DNA of 64,000 nt from Metridium senile. Lineage: Eukaryota; Cnidaria; Anthozoa; Actiniaria; Metridiidae. Where the stretch lies: the NCBI GenBank assembly GCA_949775045.1, contig OX459107.1, forward strand, positions 8,796,750 to 8,860,749. The letters are read 5' to 3'. A program made the translations under genes and the position numbers. Shown piece after piece: positions 48,001-57,701 of the stretch. Each line of letters starts with the position of its first letter. The first letter of the stretch is position 1. The notes beneath the pieces were generated by a model. That model saw nothing but the letters and a program-made list of their open reading frames with translations, did no database searches and had not been told where the DNA came from.

Positions 48001-49091
48001 GTTCTGGTCTTGTCGCTTTGTGGCTACTTTGTTGTCTGGTGTTTGTGGATTTTTTGGTGGAGGTTTCCGCAAAGATGCTTTTCGCTTTTGAAATTCCAGT
48101 TGTTTAAGTTCCAATTCATTTTGTTCCTTCTCGTAACGCTGCTGTTGTTTTTGCGCAAATTTATTGACCTGAGTATCTGGAAATTGGAAAGTCAAGTCAA
48201 GACACTAATTCATTACATATATGCAATACGGTACCTTATTAACTACTAATACACAATTAATGAAATTAATTAATAACCTTTCCTTAAAAAAATTCTGGGG
48301 AAGGAGTGGGCAATAAAGCAGATTTCGTGTATGACTTTGAAAAGTTCGGTGTCAAGTACCGCCGTGCCTTGCCGCGTAATTGGTGTTTCTAGAATTAGAC
48401 GTGCCTTGCCATGCCTTGACCGCGTTCGTGCCGTGAACTTTTCATAGTCACACGGAATCTGCTCTAAGCAGTGCACAAATGTGACAAGCGCAATGTATTT
48501 GTTGAATTTGATATGGCTTCAAAAGGGAAAGGGGGAGAGAGAGAGAGGAAGGTGATTTGTTCTTTTTTCTTTGATCAATATGATTACAGGTTAAACCGCG
48601 TATAGCTGAAATATGCGCAATCCAGTGGTACAATTGTAGTTTTGAGCACATTGAGAGGACTGACGCGCAAAAGCTCAAAAAATGTACTATATTGAATAAA
48701 GCGCTAGAAAGCAATACATAATTAAATAACAACACTTTACAGATACATGAGGTAAATTGGTACACTGTAAATAATAGATTAATATCGCCCTGGGACCCCC
48801 ACAGTTGCCCTATACTACATTGTCTGGCTGCTTATACTGCGTGGTTGGTCCTTTTGGTGTAGTGGTAACACGTCGGACTAGAAAGCCGAAACCGTGGGGT
48901 TCAATTCCCGCCAAGGGCATCATGATAGTTTTCTCTGTATTTCACTTATACACCGAACGCATTTCAATTCATTAACAACACTATAGCTGACCTGTTTTTG
49001 TGTTACTTTGTGCCATCTCTTTCACTGGAGGACCAAATCCCAATTTCCTTCTGTTGCTGCTCTTTTTTGGAGATTTAAATTCTTTATCCAT
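39035..49091 (-). CDS. Unrecognised 1603-residue tandem-repeat, low-complexity protein
   Basis: I do not recognise this gene. Five coding exons, 49091-48992, 48176-45546, 45121-44838, 44501-44303 and 40632-39035, join in frame with GT-AG sites. The N-terminus MDKEFKSPKKSSNRRKLGFG is basic, followed by a short Q/E/K helix (about residues 38-75). The 877-residue second exon has about 13 imperfect repeats of 30-38 residues built on SSIKTPSKSDQESKSCQ-ENKHAPTNSN, then three copies of a 36-residue block with TANTAPRNDNKIT-NDQVISGNDHGPLKSS. The last exon is Gln/Pro/Ser/Thr rich and ends in a basic Cys-containing tail (CCCEEYCTNC). QEKENDD in the last exon fits the KEN degron core, next to RRRLS. No domain, membrane segment or catalytic motif is visible; a disordered nuclear or cytoskeletal protein is my guess. 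A non-coding leader exon probably lies at about 49800-49685 (donor GTAAAT); its ATG is out of frame. Confidence 0.8.
40704..43826. mobile_element. Giant foldback element with 1290-bp arms and TTAA target duplication
   Basis: The left arm 40704-41993 and right arm 42537-43826 are inverted copies of equal length (1290 bp), differing at only a few percent of sites by eye. They enclose a 543-bp unique spacer. Ends are GAGCCGTTCC and GGAACGGCTC, flanked by TTAA at 40700-40703 and 43827-43830, as in piggyBac-group transposition. The element lies in the last intron of the repeat-protein gene. Small matching frames occur in both arms (for example 41713-41910 and 42620-42817). The spacer has a 100-residue minus frame at 42178-42480. 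None resembles a transposase. Confidence 0.9.
43870..44290. repeat. (ATC)n microsatellite stretches
   Basis: Imperfect CAT/ATC repeats at about 43900-44095 and 44236-44300 flank the exon 44303-44501. Confidence 0.8.
45361..45442. mobile_element. Short foldback with CAGGGCCCTC core
   Basis: TTCCCAGGGCCCTCTCCC and GGAAGAGGGCCCTGGGAA form a tight hairpin in an intron. It resembles small non-autonomous DNA elements. Confidence 0.55.
48327..48452. mobile_element. Foldback (MITE-like) element
   Basis: GACTTTGAAAAGTTC and its near-inverse GAACTTTTCATAGTC delimit about 125 bp with internal GTGCCTTGCC repeats, between the first two coding exons of the repeat-protein gene. Confidence 0.55.
48848..48919 (+). 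tRNA. tRNA-like sequence, possible anticodon AGA (Ser), probably degenerate
   Basis: A cloverleaf can be drawn: D stem GTGT/ACAC, anticodon loop CTAGAAA, variable region of four bases and a T stem GTGGG/CCCGC. Several features are wrong for a working tRNA: the T loop has eight bases, positions 31-39 and 7-66 mismatch, and a serine tRNA should have a long variable arm. A tRNA pseudogene or tRNA-derived repeat is more likely. Confidence 0.35.
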
Positions 49092-49799
49092 TGATTATCC
49101 TGAAAAAGCAACAAAATATATAAATCAAGAGAACAATTTTTTTTGACTAACAAATAGACTGCTCTAGTATTTATAAAGACACATTGAATTATAGTTAAGA
49201 ATTATGTGAATCTGCAATCTATGGAGGAAACTTTTTTGGATGTGGCATAACGGTTTTTTTAGTCTGTGAAGTCTGTGTGGCTGCAAATTCGTTGGAATTT
49301 GTTTTCTATCCGTTGGAATTTGTGTTTTTTTTTCACAGCCAGTAATTAACCAAACATCCAAACCAATAAAATTCGTGGCTAAATCAACTTCATTCATACA
49401 AACGAACGCTGAGTTTATGAAATATAAAATGCCGATAGCAAAACAAGCTATTCAATATAACAAAAACACGAGTATTAGAATAAAGTTGTATGGTAAATAC
49501 ACTAAAGTTTAATCAACAGAATAATTCATAGGTTTGGAAAAATATTGCAAAATTGTATCCGAAAACTCAAGTTCCAAAAACTCCCAATTTTCCAATGAAT
49601 TTTGAAGAATAAAGATCCAAAACTAACTTGCTTTATATTAACAATATTTCTATACGAATTTTGTGAGTTAAAAATAACATTTACCTTGTTTTTTCGTCTT
49701 TTTTGTTTAATTTGCCGTTTGTGTGACGGACAACAGTGAACTTGCTTTTGTTTTTCATCGTCACTTCGTTTTGTTTGTGACGAAGTATTCAACGTAAAC

Positions 49800-50238
49800 G
49801 CGAAAATTTAGCGCGCGCTTTCAATGCACGCGCGCTCCGCAACGGTGGAAAACAACACAGGGAGCCCAAAGTTCATCATAATGAAAAAATACTATAAATG
49901 TAAAAGAATCTAAAACAAATAACAAAAAATGTAATAAAAAAGAACAAAATATGAAAGACAATAAAAAGAAAACACACAGACCAGAAAAGAAAAAAAAAGA
50001 AAGAAGAAAAGAATGAGAAAGAAAAAAAATTGAGACGTTCCTCCGAGACATTTTTAAAGCTGAAGCATGGAATCGATTTAACGTGTAGGATGAAGATTTC
50101 GGCCTCATCTGCGTTATCCCAACAGAAAACCTAACGTCGCGCTGGCAAGGGACAGAACCAGAAATAGTTCTAATTTCTTGGGTTTGCTGTGTATTGTTTC
50201 TACACAGGGATCCCATATGTGGTACATTTGGCGCCAAA
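49800..50238. promoter_or_regulatory. Divergent promoter region, repeat-protein gene and MGMT-1
   Basis: The two genes are head to head here. A CpG-rich patch with GCGCGCGC lies at about 49810-49840, close to the putative leader exon. A TTTCTACACAG motif (50198-50208), conserved in both MGMT copies, could be a splice acceptor for a 5' leader intron. Confidence 0.5.
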
Positions 50239-50772
50239 ATGACCAACATGGAAGTCGACGGCTCGACGGAGAAAGCTTATTATTCTTCCCCTGTTGGGAC
50301 TTATCAAATAACAGCTGATGAAGAAGGAGTATTAAGTATCCAATTAATCAGCGAGGAGACAGAAAAAATAGAATTTAGCAGCGAAACTGCCTCGGAAAAT
50401 CAACATCTTCAAGACTGCCTCACATGGCTGAGAGTCTATTTCAACGATTTGGCTAGCCTTGCAAAAACAAAGCGACCCGTTTTGAACAAAAGTGAATGGA
50501 GGCACAAGACTTTTTGCTGCAGTGTGTGGAAAGCTTTAGAGGATAAACTTCCTCCGGGAAAGATTCTCAGTTATGGAGATGTGGCAGAGATGGTTGGTAA
50601 TCCCAAAGCAGCAAGAGCAGTTGGAATGGCAATGAAAACAAACCCTTTTGCTATCCTAATGCCTTGCCACAGAGTTGTGAAAAAAGACAGACTTGGGAAC
50701 TATTTTAATGGAGTCAAGACTAAAAGATGGCTTTTGAACCATGAAAATGCTGACTTGAAAAACCTCAAATGA
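50239..50772 (+). CDS. MGMT: O6-methylguanine-DNA methyltransferase, copy 1
   Basis: MGMT repairs O6-alkylguanine by moving the alkyl group onto its own cysteine, acting once per molecule. The single exon encodes 177 residues. The acceptor PCHRV has its Cys at about residue 143. The helix-turn-helix with arginine finger is NPKAARAVGMAM (about 121-132), and YGDVAEMVG, GNY and WLLNHE follow family order. The N-terminal domain is short but present (SSPVGTYQITADEEG). ATG 50239 is chosen because the tandem copy begins at the same MTNME with an upstream stop; the open frame itself reaches back to 50194. An AATAAA lies near 50816. No coding intron is present. Confidence 0.95.
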   Translation: MTNMEVDGSTEKAYYSSPVGTYQITADEEGVLSIQLISEETEKIEFSSETASENQHLQDCLTWLRVYFNDLASLAKTKRPVLNKSEWRHKTFCCSVWKALEDKLPPGKILSYGDVAEMVGNPKAARAVGMAMKTNPFAILMPCHRVVKKDRLGNYFNGVKTKRWLLNHENADLKNLK

Positions 50773-51382
50773 TGCAAGATTGTCATTACACAGGAAACCC
50801 AACGCAATATTTGTAAATAAAAAAGATTTTAGTTTACTGTTGACCACACAGATACAAACACTTAAAGCAAGCAACATAACCAGTACAACGTGTTACCTCT
50901 ATTGCTAATTATATGTGTTAATTATATGTGTTAATTATATGTTTTAATTATTGCAAAATATTGCTGTACTCATTTTTGATAAACTCCAGAAAAAAGGAAA
51001 TTGAAATATTGGAATAAATAAATAGTTTTTAATATAAGGAACCCAAAAATTAGACAAAATAGTGGTAAAAGTTTATATTCTAATTTTAATAAAAATATTA
51101 AAAATACCATATATAAAAATAAAAGATTTTGTACTCCAATTATTAAACCTTTTGAACTCCAGTGATTTTGCTTATATTATGGTAGGTGGAACTGAGATCA
51201 AACTAGTCTGTTGTCAAAAGACAATGAGATTTTCAATAATTTCACCCAAAATAAAGATGGTAAACAGTTTATTTTCGAAAAACAGGTATATAAGATACAT
51301 ATAAGATAGACTAGCAGCACCAGTCAAAATGCTGTGTTCCAAACCTTTGATATCATGCAGAGACAAACGAATAACAATCTAC

Positions 51383-51625
51383 TCCCGGGGGGGGGGGGGG
51401 GGGCGACACCCTTAAAAATGGATAGGGGTGCTCGAGGGACCTTTAAGGGTCGAAAATAAGATCCTTGCGTACCTTTTAGGGTCTTGAAACTGGCACCGTA
51501 CCTTTAGGGTCAGTTTTCAAACTAAGATTATACATATTGAAAAAATGTTAAATGTGGTTGTACTTTTAGGGTCTGAAATCAGTATCTGAGTTCATTTATG
51601 TGTACTTTTTAGGGTCATTTTCTGC
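51383..51625. repeat. ACCCTAAAAGGTA dispersed element, copy 2, with poly(G) run
   Basis: After a G run (about 51386-51402) comes TGGATAGGGGTGCTCGA, then five or more inverse motifs of the CCTTTTAGGGTC type. This is the reverse-complement arrangement of the 22514-23153 element. Confidence 0.6.
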
Positions 51626-52400
51626 TGAAGATTTCTGCCTCATCTGCTCTATTCCGACAGGAAACCTAAGTTGCGCTAACAGAGCTGCCAACCCCGGACG
51701 AATTCAAATCTTGAGTTCGGGATAATTGAGAAAAGGTCCGTCATTTTGATCGATAAACTCTGAATTTCCGCCATTTTGTTTATCTTTTCAAAAGTCCGAA
51801 CCAAAAAAAAAAAAACCCCGTACATATAAAATCACAGGCAAATCTATCGATTTTATCACTTATCCGGGAGATTTCCCCATTATCCGGGAGATTTCAATCC
51901 TACCCGGGAGACCGGGAGACAAGGCTCAAATTCTGGAGAATCCCAGATTATCCCGGAGGGTTGGCAGCTATGCGCTAGCCAAAAGACCAGGGAGGGAGGG
52001 AGGGAGAGAACCATCCCCTATAAACGGTTTACACCTTTGCGCTAACTAAGCAACTGTCAATTTATATAATCGAGAACTTCCAGTCATTTATTCACATTGT
52101 CAGTGGGTCTATTGTTATGTAAATTGGGGTAAATAAATGGATCAAGCCTTAATGCAAAGTGTTACATACTAATTTTCCTACCCATGATCCTGCCCTGCTC
52201 TGTTTTCATTATTTTTTACATTTTTTAAATTCCAAAATGAAATTGTCTTTGTAGTCATTTTAAAACAATTTTTTTTATGAATAACACTACATGAGAATTA
52301 AAATAAATCAATAAACAAACGGAAAAAAATGTGTGTGAAATAGTTCTAATTTCTTGGGTTTGCTGTGTATTGTTTCTACACAGGGATCCCATATGAGGTA
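51626..52400. other. Upstream flank of MGMT-2, duplicated and interrupted
   Basis: Segments at about 51626-51680, 51972-52012 and 52337-52414 align with the contiguous MGMT-1 upstream region 50094-50238. They are separated by a hAT-like foldback and by an unexplained 325-bp insert (about 52012-52336). Confidence 0.65.
51681..51971. mobile_element. hAT-like foldback element with 8-bp target duplication
   Basis: Ends AGAGCTGCCAACCC and, inverted, ATAGCTGCCAACCC. Flanks GCGCTAAC (51673-51680) and GCGCTAGC (51972-51979) differ by one base. The MGMT-1 upstream copy holds the matching uninterrupted site GCGCTGGC. Confidence 0.8.
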
Positions 52401-52414
52401 AATTTGGCGCCAAA

Positions 52415-52951
52415 ATGACCAACATGGAAGACAGCTCGGCGGACAAAGCTTATTATTCTTCCCCCGTTGGGACTTATCAAATAACAGCTGATGAAGAAGG
52501 AGTATTAAGTATCAAATTAATCAGCGAGGAGACAGAAAAAATAGAATTTAGCAGCGAAACTGCCTCGGAAAATCAACATCTTCAAGACTGCCTCACATGG
52601 CTGCGAGTCTATTTCAACGATTTGGCTAGCCTTGCAAAAACAAAGCGACCCGTTTTGAACAAAAGGCAATGGAAGCACAAGACCTTTTGCTGTAGTGTGT
52701 GGAAAGCTTTAGAGGATAAACTTCCTCCGGGAAAGATTCTCAGTTATGGAGATGTGGCAGAGATGGTTGGTAATCCCAAAGCAGCAAGGGCAGTTGGAAT
52801 GGCAATGAAAACAAACCCTTTTTCTATCGTAATGCCTTGCCACAGAGTCGTTAATAAAGACAGACTTGGAAACTATAGCTCTATTAATGGAGTCAAGACT
52901 AAAAGATGGCTTTTGAACCATGAAAATGCTGACTTGAAAAACCTCAAATGA
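52415..52951 (+). CDS. MGMT: O6-methylguanine-DNA methyltransferase, copy 2
   Basis: This 178-residue intronless tandem copy of the gene at 50239 keeps the acceptor PCHRV, the NPKAARAVG helix and the full N-terminal domain. It differs by scattered substitutions (EVDGSTEK to EDSSADK, AILM to SIVM, VKKD to VNKD) and has GNYSSINGV where copy 1 has GNYFNGV. The frame is intact, so both copies are probably functional. Homology continues about 500 bp downstream. The start is fixed by a TAA codon a few codons upstream. Confidence 0.94.
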   Translation: MTNMEDSSADKAYYSSPVGTYQITADEEGVLSIKLISEETEKIEFSSETASENQHLQDCLTWLRVYFNDLASLAKTKRPVLNKRQWKHKTFCCSVWKALEDKLPPGKILSYGDVAEMVGNPKAARAVGMAMKTNPFSIVMPCHRVVNKDRLGNYSSINGVKTKRWLLNHENADLKNLK

Positions 52952-52954
52952 TGC

Positions 52955-54400
52955 AAGATTGCCATTACACAGGAAGCCCAAAGCATTATTTGTGAATAAA
53001 AAGATGTTAGTTGACGTACTGTACGTACTGTTGACCACAGATACAAACACTAAAAGCATGCAACATTACCAATATATAGTGTTATTGCTAATTACTACTA
53101 GTGGGTTAATTATTACTTATTGCAAAATATATATTTTTTCGTGTTTGTACTCATTTTGATAAACTCCAGAAAAAAAGAAATAATTGGTTTTAATATTATA
53201 AACACAAAAATTAGATTAAATAGTGGTTAAAGTTTAAATTCTAATTTTAATAACATGTTAAAGATACCATGTATAAAAATAAAATATTTTGTACTCAAAT
53301 TAACTCCAGTGATTTTGCTAATATTATGGGAGGTCAAACTTGGCTTGGATCCTTTGCTGTTGTTAAAAGACAATAATTTCACCCAAAATAAAGATGGCAA
53401 ACAGTATTTTTTCGAACAACAGGTTTATAAGATATATATAAGGGGCTTTCATTTATTAGTGTATGGTGGTCGGCAATATCACCAGATGGCTTTCTCAAAT
53501 ATTATGCACCCCCCCCCCCCCTTTCTGGCTGGTAAAAAATATAATTCCAATGTTTGCCTAGTTTATAGACCCTTTTAATAAGTCCCGAAGTGTTGTGTTT
53601 TCCGTGCTTGACGTCAAATATATTCTTTTCAATTCCTTTCATATTATACAAATTTCAAAAGAATAAATTTGACGTCAAGCGCGGAAAACACGACACTTCG
53701 GGACTTATTACAAGGGTCTATTACTAAAAATACATACAATTTGTTACAACCCCCCGACCCCCTACATAGCTTCAAAAATAATGTACCGGTAGCCCCTCTG
53801 CAGTATTGCCGACCCCCCCATACACTAATAAATGAAAGCCCCCCAAGATATACCTGTGCCTGATGAAGACTAGCAGCAGCAGTCAAAACGGGGTGTTCCA
53901 AATCTTTGACATCATGCAGAGACAAACAAATAACAATCAACTCAAATCCATGATGACTAACCTTTATAATTTTAATAGTTTTTATTTGCAATTTAGTTAC
54001 TGGCACTGAACAAGAACAATCTAGAAAACATCAAATATTTTACAACTTAACTTGTTTGTGATAGTAACTGATAGCCACTAAATAAGCATTACTCAAAAAA
54101 AATAAGCATTTATTTCATGGAATTGGTGTTGGCACTCCAGATTCCAATTTGCCGTTTTCTTGTGTTTTCTCAAAATGGTGAAATGTGAAAACAAACTGGA
54201 CACATTGCCACTATACAACTTCATTTAACAAATCCTCTCAAAAGTACAATAAAAGCCCCCGATAAATGACATACTACTCCTTGAATTCTGTTGTGTCTTT
54301 TTCATGCATTCTCTTCACAAAAGGAGAACAGTCTGACAACAACAAAGACATTTCCACCCTTTTCATTGATTAATACACTCCACACAAACCACACTTTGCT
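52955..54400. other. MGMT-2 3' flank and intergenic DNA
   Basis: To about 53420 the sequence repeats the 3' flank of MGMT-1. A poly(C) run is at 53509-53521. A foldback lies at 53576-53720, itself within a second inverted pair (GGGGCTTTCATTTATTAGTG at 53441 and its inverse near 53825-53843). Confidence 0.6.
53576..53720. mobile_element. TAGACCC foldback element, copy 1
   Basis: TAGACCCTTTTAATAAGTCC, then CGAAGTGTTGTGTTTTCCG and TTGACGTCAA, is mirrored at the right end. The 145-bp element is almost all stem. A second copy is at 59456-59587. Confidence 0.8.
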
Positions 54401-57220
54401 TTACTCCTTGGACTCCGTAGTGTCTTTCTCAGATACTTTCTCAAAGTACGGAGAAGTGAAAACAAAGGCAGCAGAACCAGGCAGCTCGATGTCAGTATTT
54501 CCTGGAGGCGCAGTTGAGTAAATTCTTTCCCCATTGGGTTTCAGTGCAAAATTGTAAAAGGTCTCATTGTCCAGTGCAAAAGATATCTTTTCTTCAAGGT
54601 TTTCAGGTGTAATGAAATCTTTGCTTTCTTCCTGTTACAGAAATAAGTACTATTTAAAAAACGAGCAGCAGTGTTTTATCAGGTATAAAATCGAAGCCCA
54701 AGGGATTTTATACCTGATAAAACACGTGCTGTGAGTTTTTTGAATGACTTAAAAAACTCATTGGTAATTCATGACCATTTTGTCCAATATCGATGAAAGA
54801 AAAGAAAACGGAAGGTTGTTTGGATTTGGGAATTGATTTACAGTAATAATAGAGGAATGCTAACCAACTTGAATGCTAATGAACTAGATGAGAAAACGTT
54901 GCAAACTTTTTATTGATTTATCCATTTTATCGATTGAGTAGTATAATGGTTTAAAGCTCGAATATAACCAAGCAGAAGATCTCGGTTCGAATCCTGGCAT
55001 TGGCAGTCAAAGACTTTTTTTCGCCAAAAATCTAAAAGGAAATTATTTCTAAGTCTTTACTCGTCAGTAGATATGAGAGGAAAGGTAATATCTGAATTAT
55101 GGACATGAAGCATTATATAATGACACATGTGCCATTATATAATGCTTCATGTTCATTTGCATTCCATTGTTCTTCTATTCTACACCATCATTCCCTTGGG
55201 CCACATTCAAATCCCTCCGCGTTTCAAACATAGACTATGCGATATACAATGCTTTCCTCGTGACCAGAGAGGAGCATTGGATTGGACGAAATGGTCATGA
55301 ATTATTAATGAGTTTTTTAAGACTGAATAAACAATCATAGTATAATAGAATAAACAATAGCCATTTTCATACTAGAAGATGGAAAAATTATCTTGACAGA
55401 TTTGTCTAAGTTATCTGGTGTGAAAACAGGACAAAAAAGTTTGAGATAAAAAAGTCTGATTTTTGAATTCACATTAGATGAACAAAATTACAGACAATTT
55501 GTTCATTGAGTTGATTTGTTTATTATGTAATTTTCAAATACCTGTCTATATTCCTCTGTTTCAAAAATTTGATATCTTCACATGTGAAAATAACATTTTC
55601 ACATGTGAAGATATCATCACTATGGTTACACAGCTTTATGGAAACTTCTTGTGTCAAAAAAGGTTTTCTTTTCTTTTCATTGATGATTATATAATAAACA
55701 GAACATTACATGGTCGCTTGGAGATACAAATTTTATCTTCTTGTGTTGAAAATCATTTCAACACTCGAAGAAAAAATTTGTATCTCCGCGCAGCCATTTA
55801 ATATCCTCTATATATCCTCTTAGGCTCTAGTGTCAAAAGGGCCAATGTTTCAGCTAAGCTGCTGTCAAAAAATCAATTATGTCAAAGGTGCTGTTTCGTC
55901 TTGTGACTTTTGGCACTAAAATACATTTGATATTGTTTATACACATCAGCATCATTATCATCATCACTATTATTGCTAACATCATTGTTAGCTTCATCAT
56001 CATCATCATCCCCACCATTGATGCTATCAACATCAATATCACCCTCAATCATCATCACTATAATTAACCACATCAATATTACCATTGTAATCATCATCAT
56101 TATCACTGCTAGTATCACCAACAATCATTGTCATCACCATCACTATCATAACCATTATAAGTCATCATGGTCATCATCATCATTTTCAAAAACTTACAAT
56201 AGCCTGTTTCACCATTGCGACTCTTATCTCCCTAAGCTTTTCTTGGTGTTGCAAATGTTTGGCTTCACGTCTCATTTTCTTAAAAGTTTTTGTCCATTCT
56301 TCAATCTCCAATCTCTCCTTCCTGTAAAATAGTATGTGAAAAATTGTACAGTGGCAGCTGAAGATGGAAATCATTGAGGAGGTGAGGAGAGGGGGTATGC
56401 TCATCTTTCCAAAAACACAATGGAAAGGGACCAATAACTTTGAGAGGGAGGGGGGAGGGGGGGCGTAAAGTGCCCCATCAAAAAACTTTGGGAGGGTGAT
56501 TCATCCAATATCCCTGGTGTAACCTTAAAACTTTTATGGTGATTACATTTCATAAATGATTGAAAGAGTATGAATGTTTAGTTAAAGTTAAAGTTATAAA
56601 AAGGTTTGTTAGTCTGAATAAAAATGTAGACGTGCAGTTCCAAGGGGGAGGGGTGAAGGGGCAAAATGTAAGATTCCCGTTTATATATTGGAGTATGGGT
56701 ATTTTATGAAACTAAATGTCCAGATCCAACATATTATTGTGGGTTTAATAGCTGCAGCCTTTGTAAATACATTGAGAAAATAGGAAGACAGGGAAGGAAA
56801 AAGTCTGTAATTTGACCATATCTGCACGTGCACTGTCAATCTACTATGATCTTCCACAAACCTCAATTCTTCCAGCTTCTCATTCTCAATTTTAACACCT
56901 TCAATGATCCTCTTCTCATCTATCTTTTCTCTCTCAAGAAGCTTTTGCTGTTCTCCTTCAGCAGCTTGTCGAAGCCGAAGGTTCTCCAAACGTTCATCGC
57001 GAAAACGCGTTACAGTTTTATTGACCGAATTCCTGTACTCGTTTTGGAACTTCATACTTGCCTCTTTCTTCACCAATTTTTGCGATTTGGGGGTTTCTGT
57101 AACTTGAGAAGAAGGTTGTGCTGCTGAGGAAATACATTTTGCATTGTAACGAAGAACAGTTTGCACAGAAAACGACAATGAAGTTGGTCTTCTGCAAATA
57201 AGTGCAGTAGCGGTCGCCAT
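54401..57220 (-). CDS. MRPS26: MRPS26, mitochondrial small ribosomal subunit protein mS26
   Basis: mS26 is a metazoan-specific protein of the mitochondrial 28S subunit. Three exons, 57220-56862, 56321-56198 and 54631-54401, join in frame for 237 residues (human 205). The N-terminus is basic and serine rich without acidic residues (MATATALICRRPTS), as expected of a mitochondrial presequence. The middle is a long charged helix (FRDERLENLRLRQAAEGEQQ..EKLEELRKERLEIEEW). The C-terminal block FITPENLEEKISFALDNETF matches the NFITRENLEARVEAALD region of the vertebrate protein, which supports the call. A family-atypical acidic tail follows. Intron 2 holds a tRNA-like repeat, two foldbacks and an (ATC)n tract. 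Confidence 0.88.
54660..54775. repeat. Foldback repeat in MRPS26 intron
   Basis: GTGTTTTATCAGGTATAAAA and its inverse TTTTATACCTGATAAAACAC form a hairpin around TCGAAGCCCAAGGGA. Confidence 0.65.
54929..55006 (+). repeat. tRNA-derived sequence with intact A and B boxes
   Basis: TAGTATAATGG (54939-54949) fits the polymerase III A box and GGTTCGAATCC (54984-54994) is a perfect B box, 35 bp apart. The acceptor and T stems do not pair properly, so this is a tRNA pseudogene or the head of a SINE rather than a working tRNA. Confidence 0.5.
55685..55815. repeat. Foldback repeat, GGAGATA family, copy 2
   Basis: It shares AATAAACAGAACATTACATG, CGCTTGGAGATA and the closing TATCTCCGCGC and AATATCCTCTA blocks with 4685-4866. 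It lies in MRPS26 intron 2. Confidence 0.65.
55940..56185. repeat. (ATC)n microsatellite
   Basis: Imperfect CAT/ATC repeats directly next to MRPS26 exon 2. Confidence 0.85.
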
Positions 57221-57701
57221 CTTGAAATATACTTGAGCCCGCGATTTTGGATCGACAAGGTTTTGTGTGGGGAGGGGAGAATATTTTTTTTTTAAAGCAA
57301 AAGACTGAAAATGAATAGAAAATATCTGTGCTACAAGAAGGAACAATAAACGAATTCTATAAAAAAGTAAAAATTCTAGCTTGCTTTGCAGACTCGATGT
57401 TTACCCGTAAAAAATATAAGAGAAACAATTTCCCCAAGGGGGGAGGGGAACCAAAGTAAGTGAAAACGACCTTTGATCCCATACTTTGCGAAGCTCACTT
57501 ACCGTGAAGTTCGTTATCAAAACTACTTGCAGAATATACTGAAATTACCTTGCGAAATTATATTGCTTGCGAAATCTTTCGATAAACAACAACTTTTCCT
57601 TGTCTTTTAGAAGCATGCAATTGTGAATAATTCAAAAAAGGTTCGAAAAGAAGATAAAAAACAGTGATCTAATCGAACTCAAATTTTGTTTTGAATCCAA
57701 A
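57221..57701. promoter_or_regulatory. Divergent promoter region, MRPS26 and ABHD3-a
   Basis: The start codons are 481 bp apart on opposite strands. The part from about 57420 is duplicated upstream of ABHD3-b (60895-61160), including AATTGTGAATAATTCAAAAA and ACAGTGATCTAATCGAACTC, so it probably holds ABHD3 leader and promoter sequence. Confidence 0.55.

Noticed and set aside
49526..49792. Minus-strand frame starting MNTSSQTKRSDDEK, taken as the first coding exon of the repeat-protein gene
   Set aside because: Spliced at GTAAAT (49684) to the next exon it is out of frame with MDKEF. It is better read as a leader exon with a small upstream frame.
54929..55006. Functional tRNA gene
   Set aside because: A and B boxes are fine, but the stems do not pair into a cloverleaf and no anticodon can be assigned.
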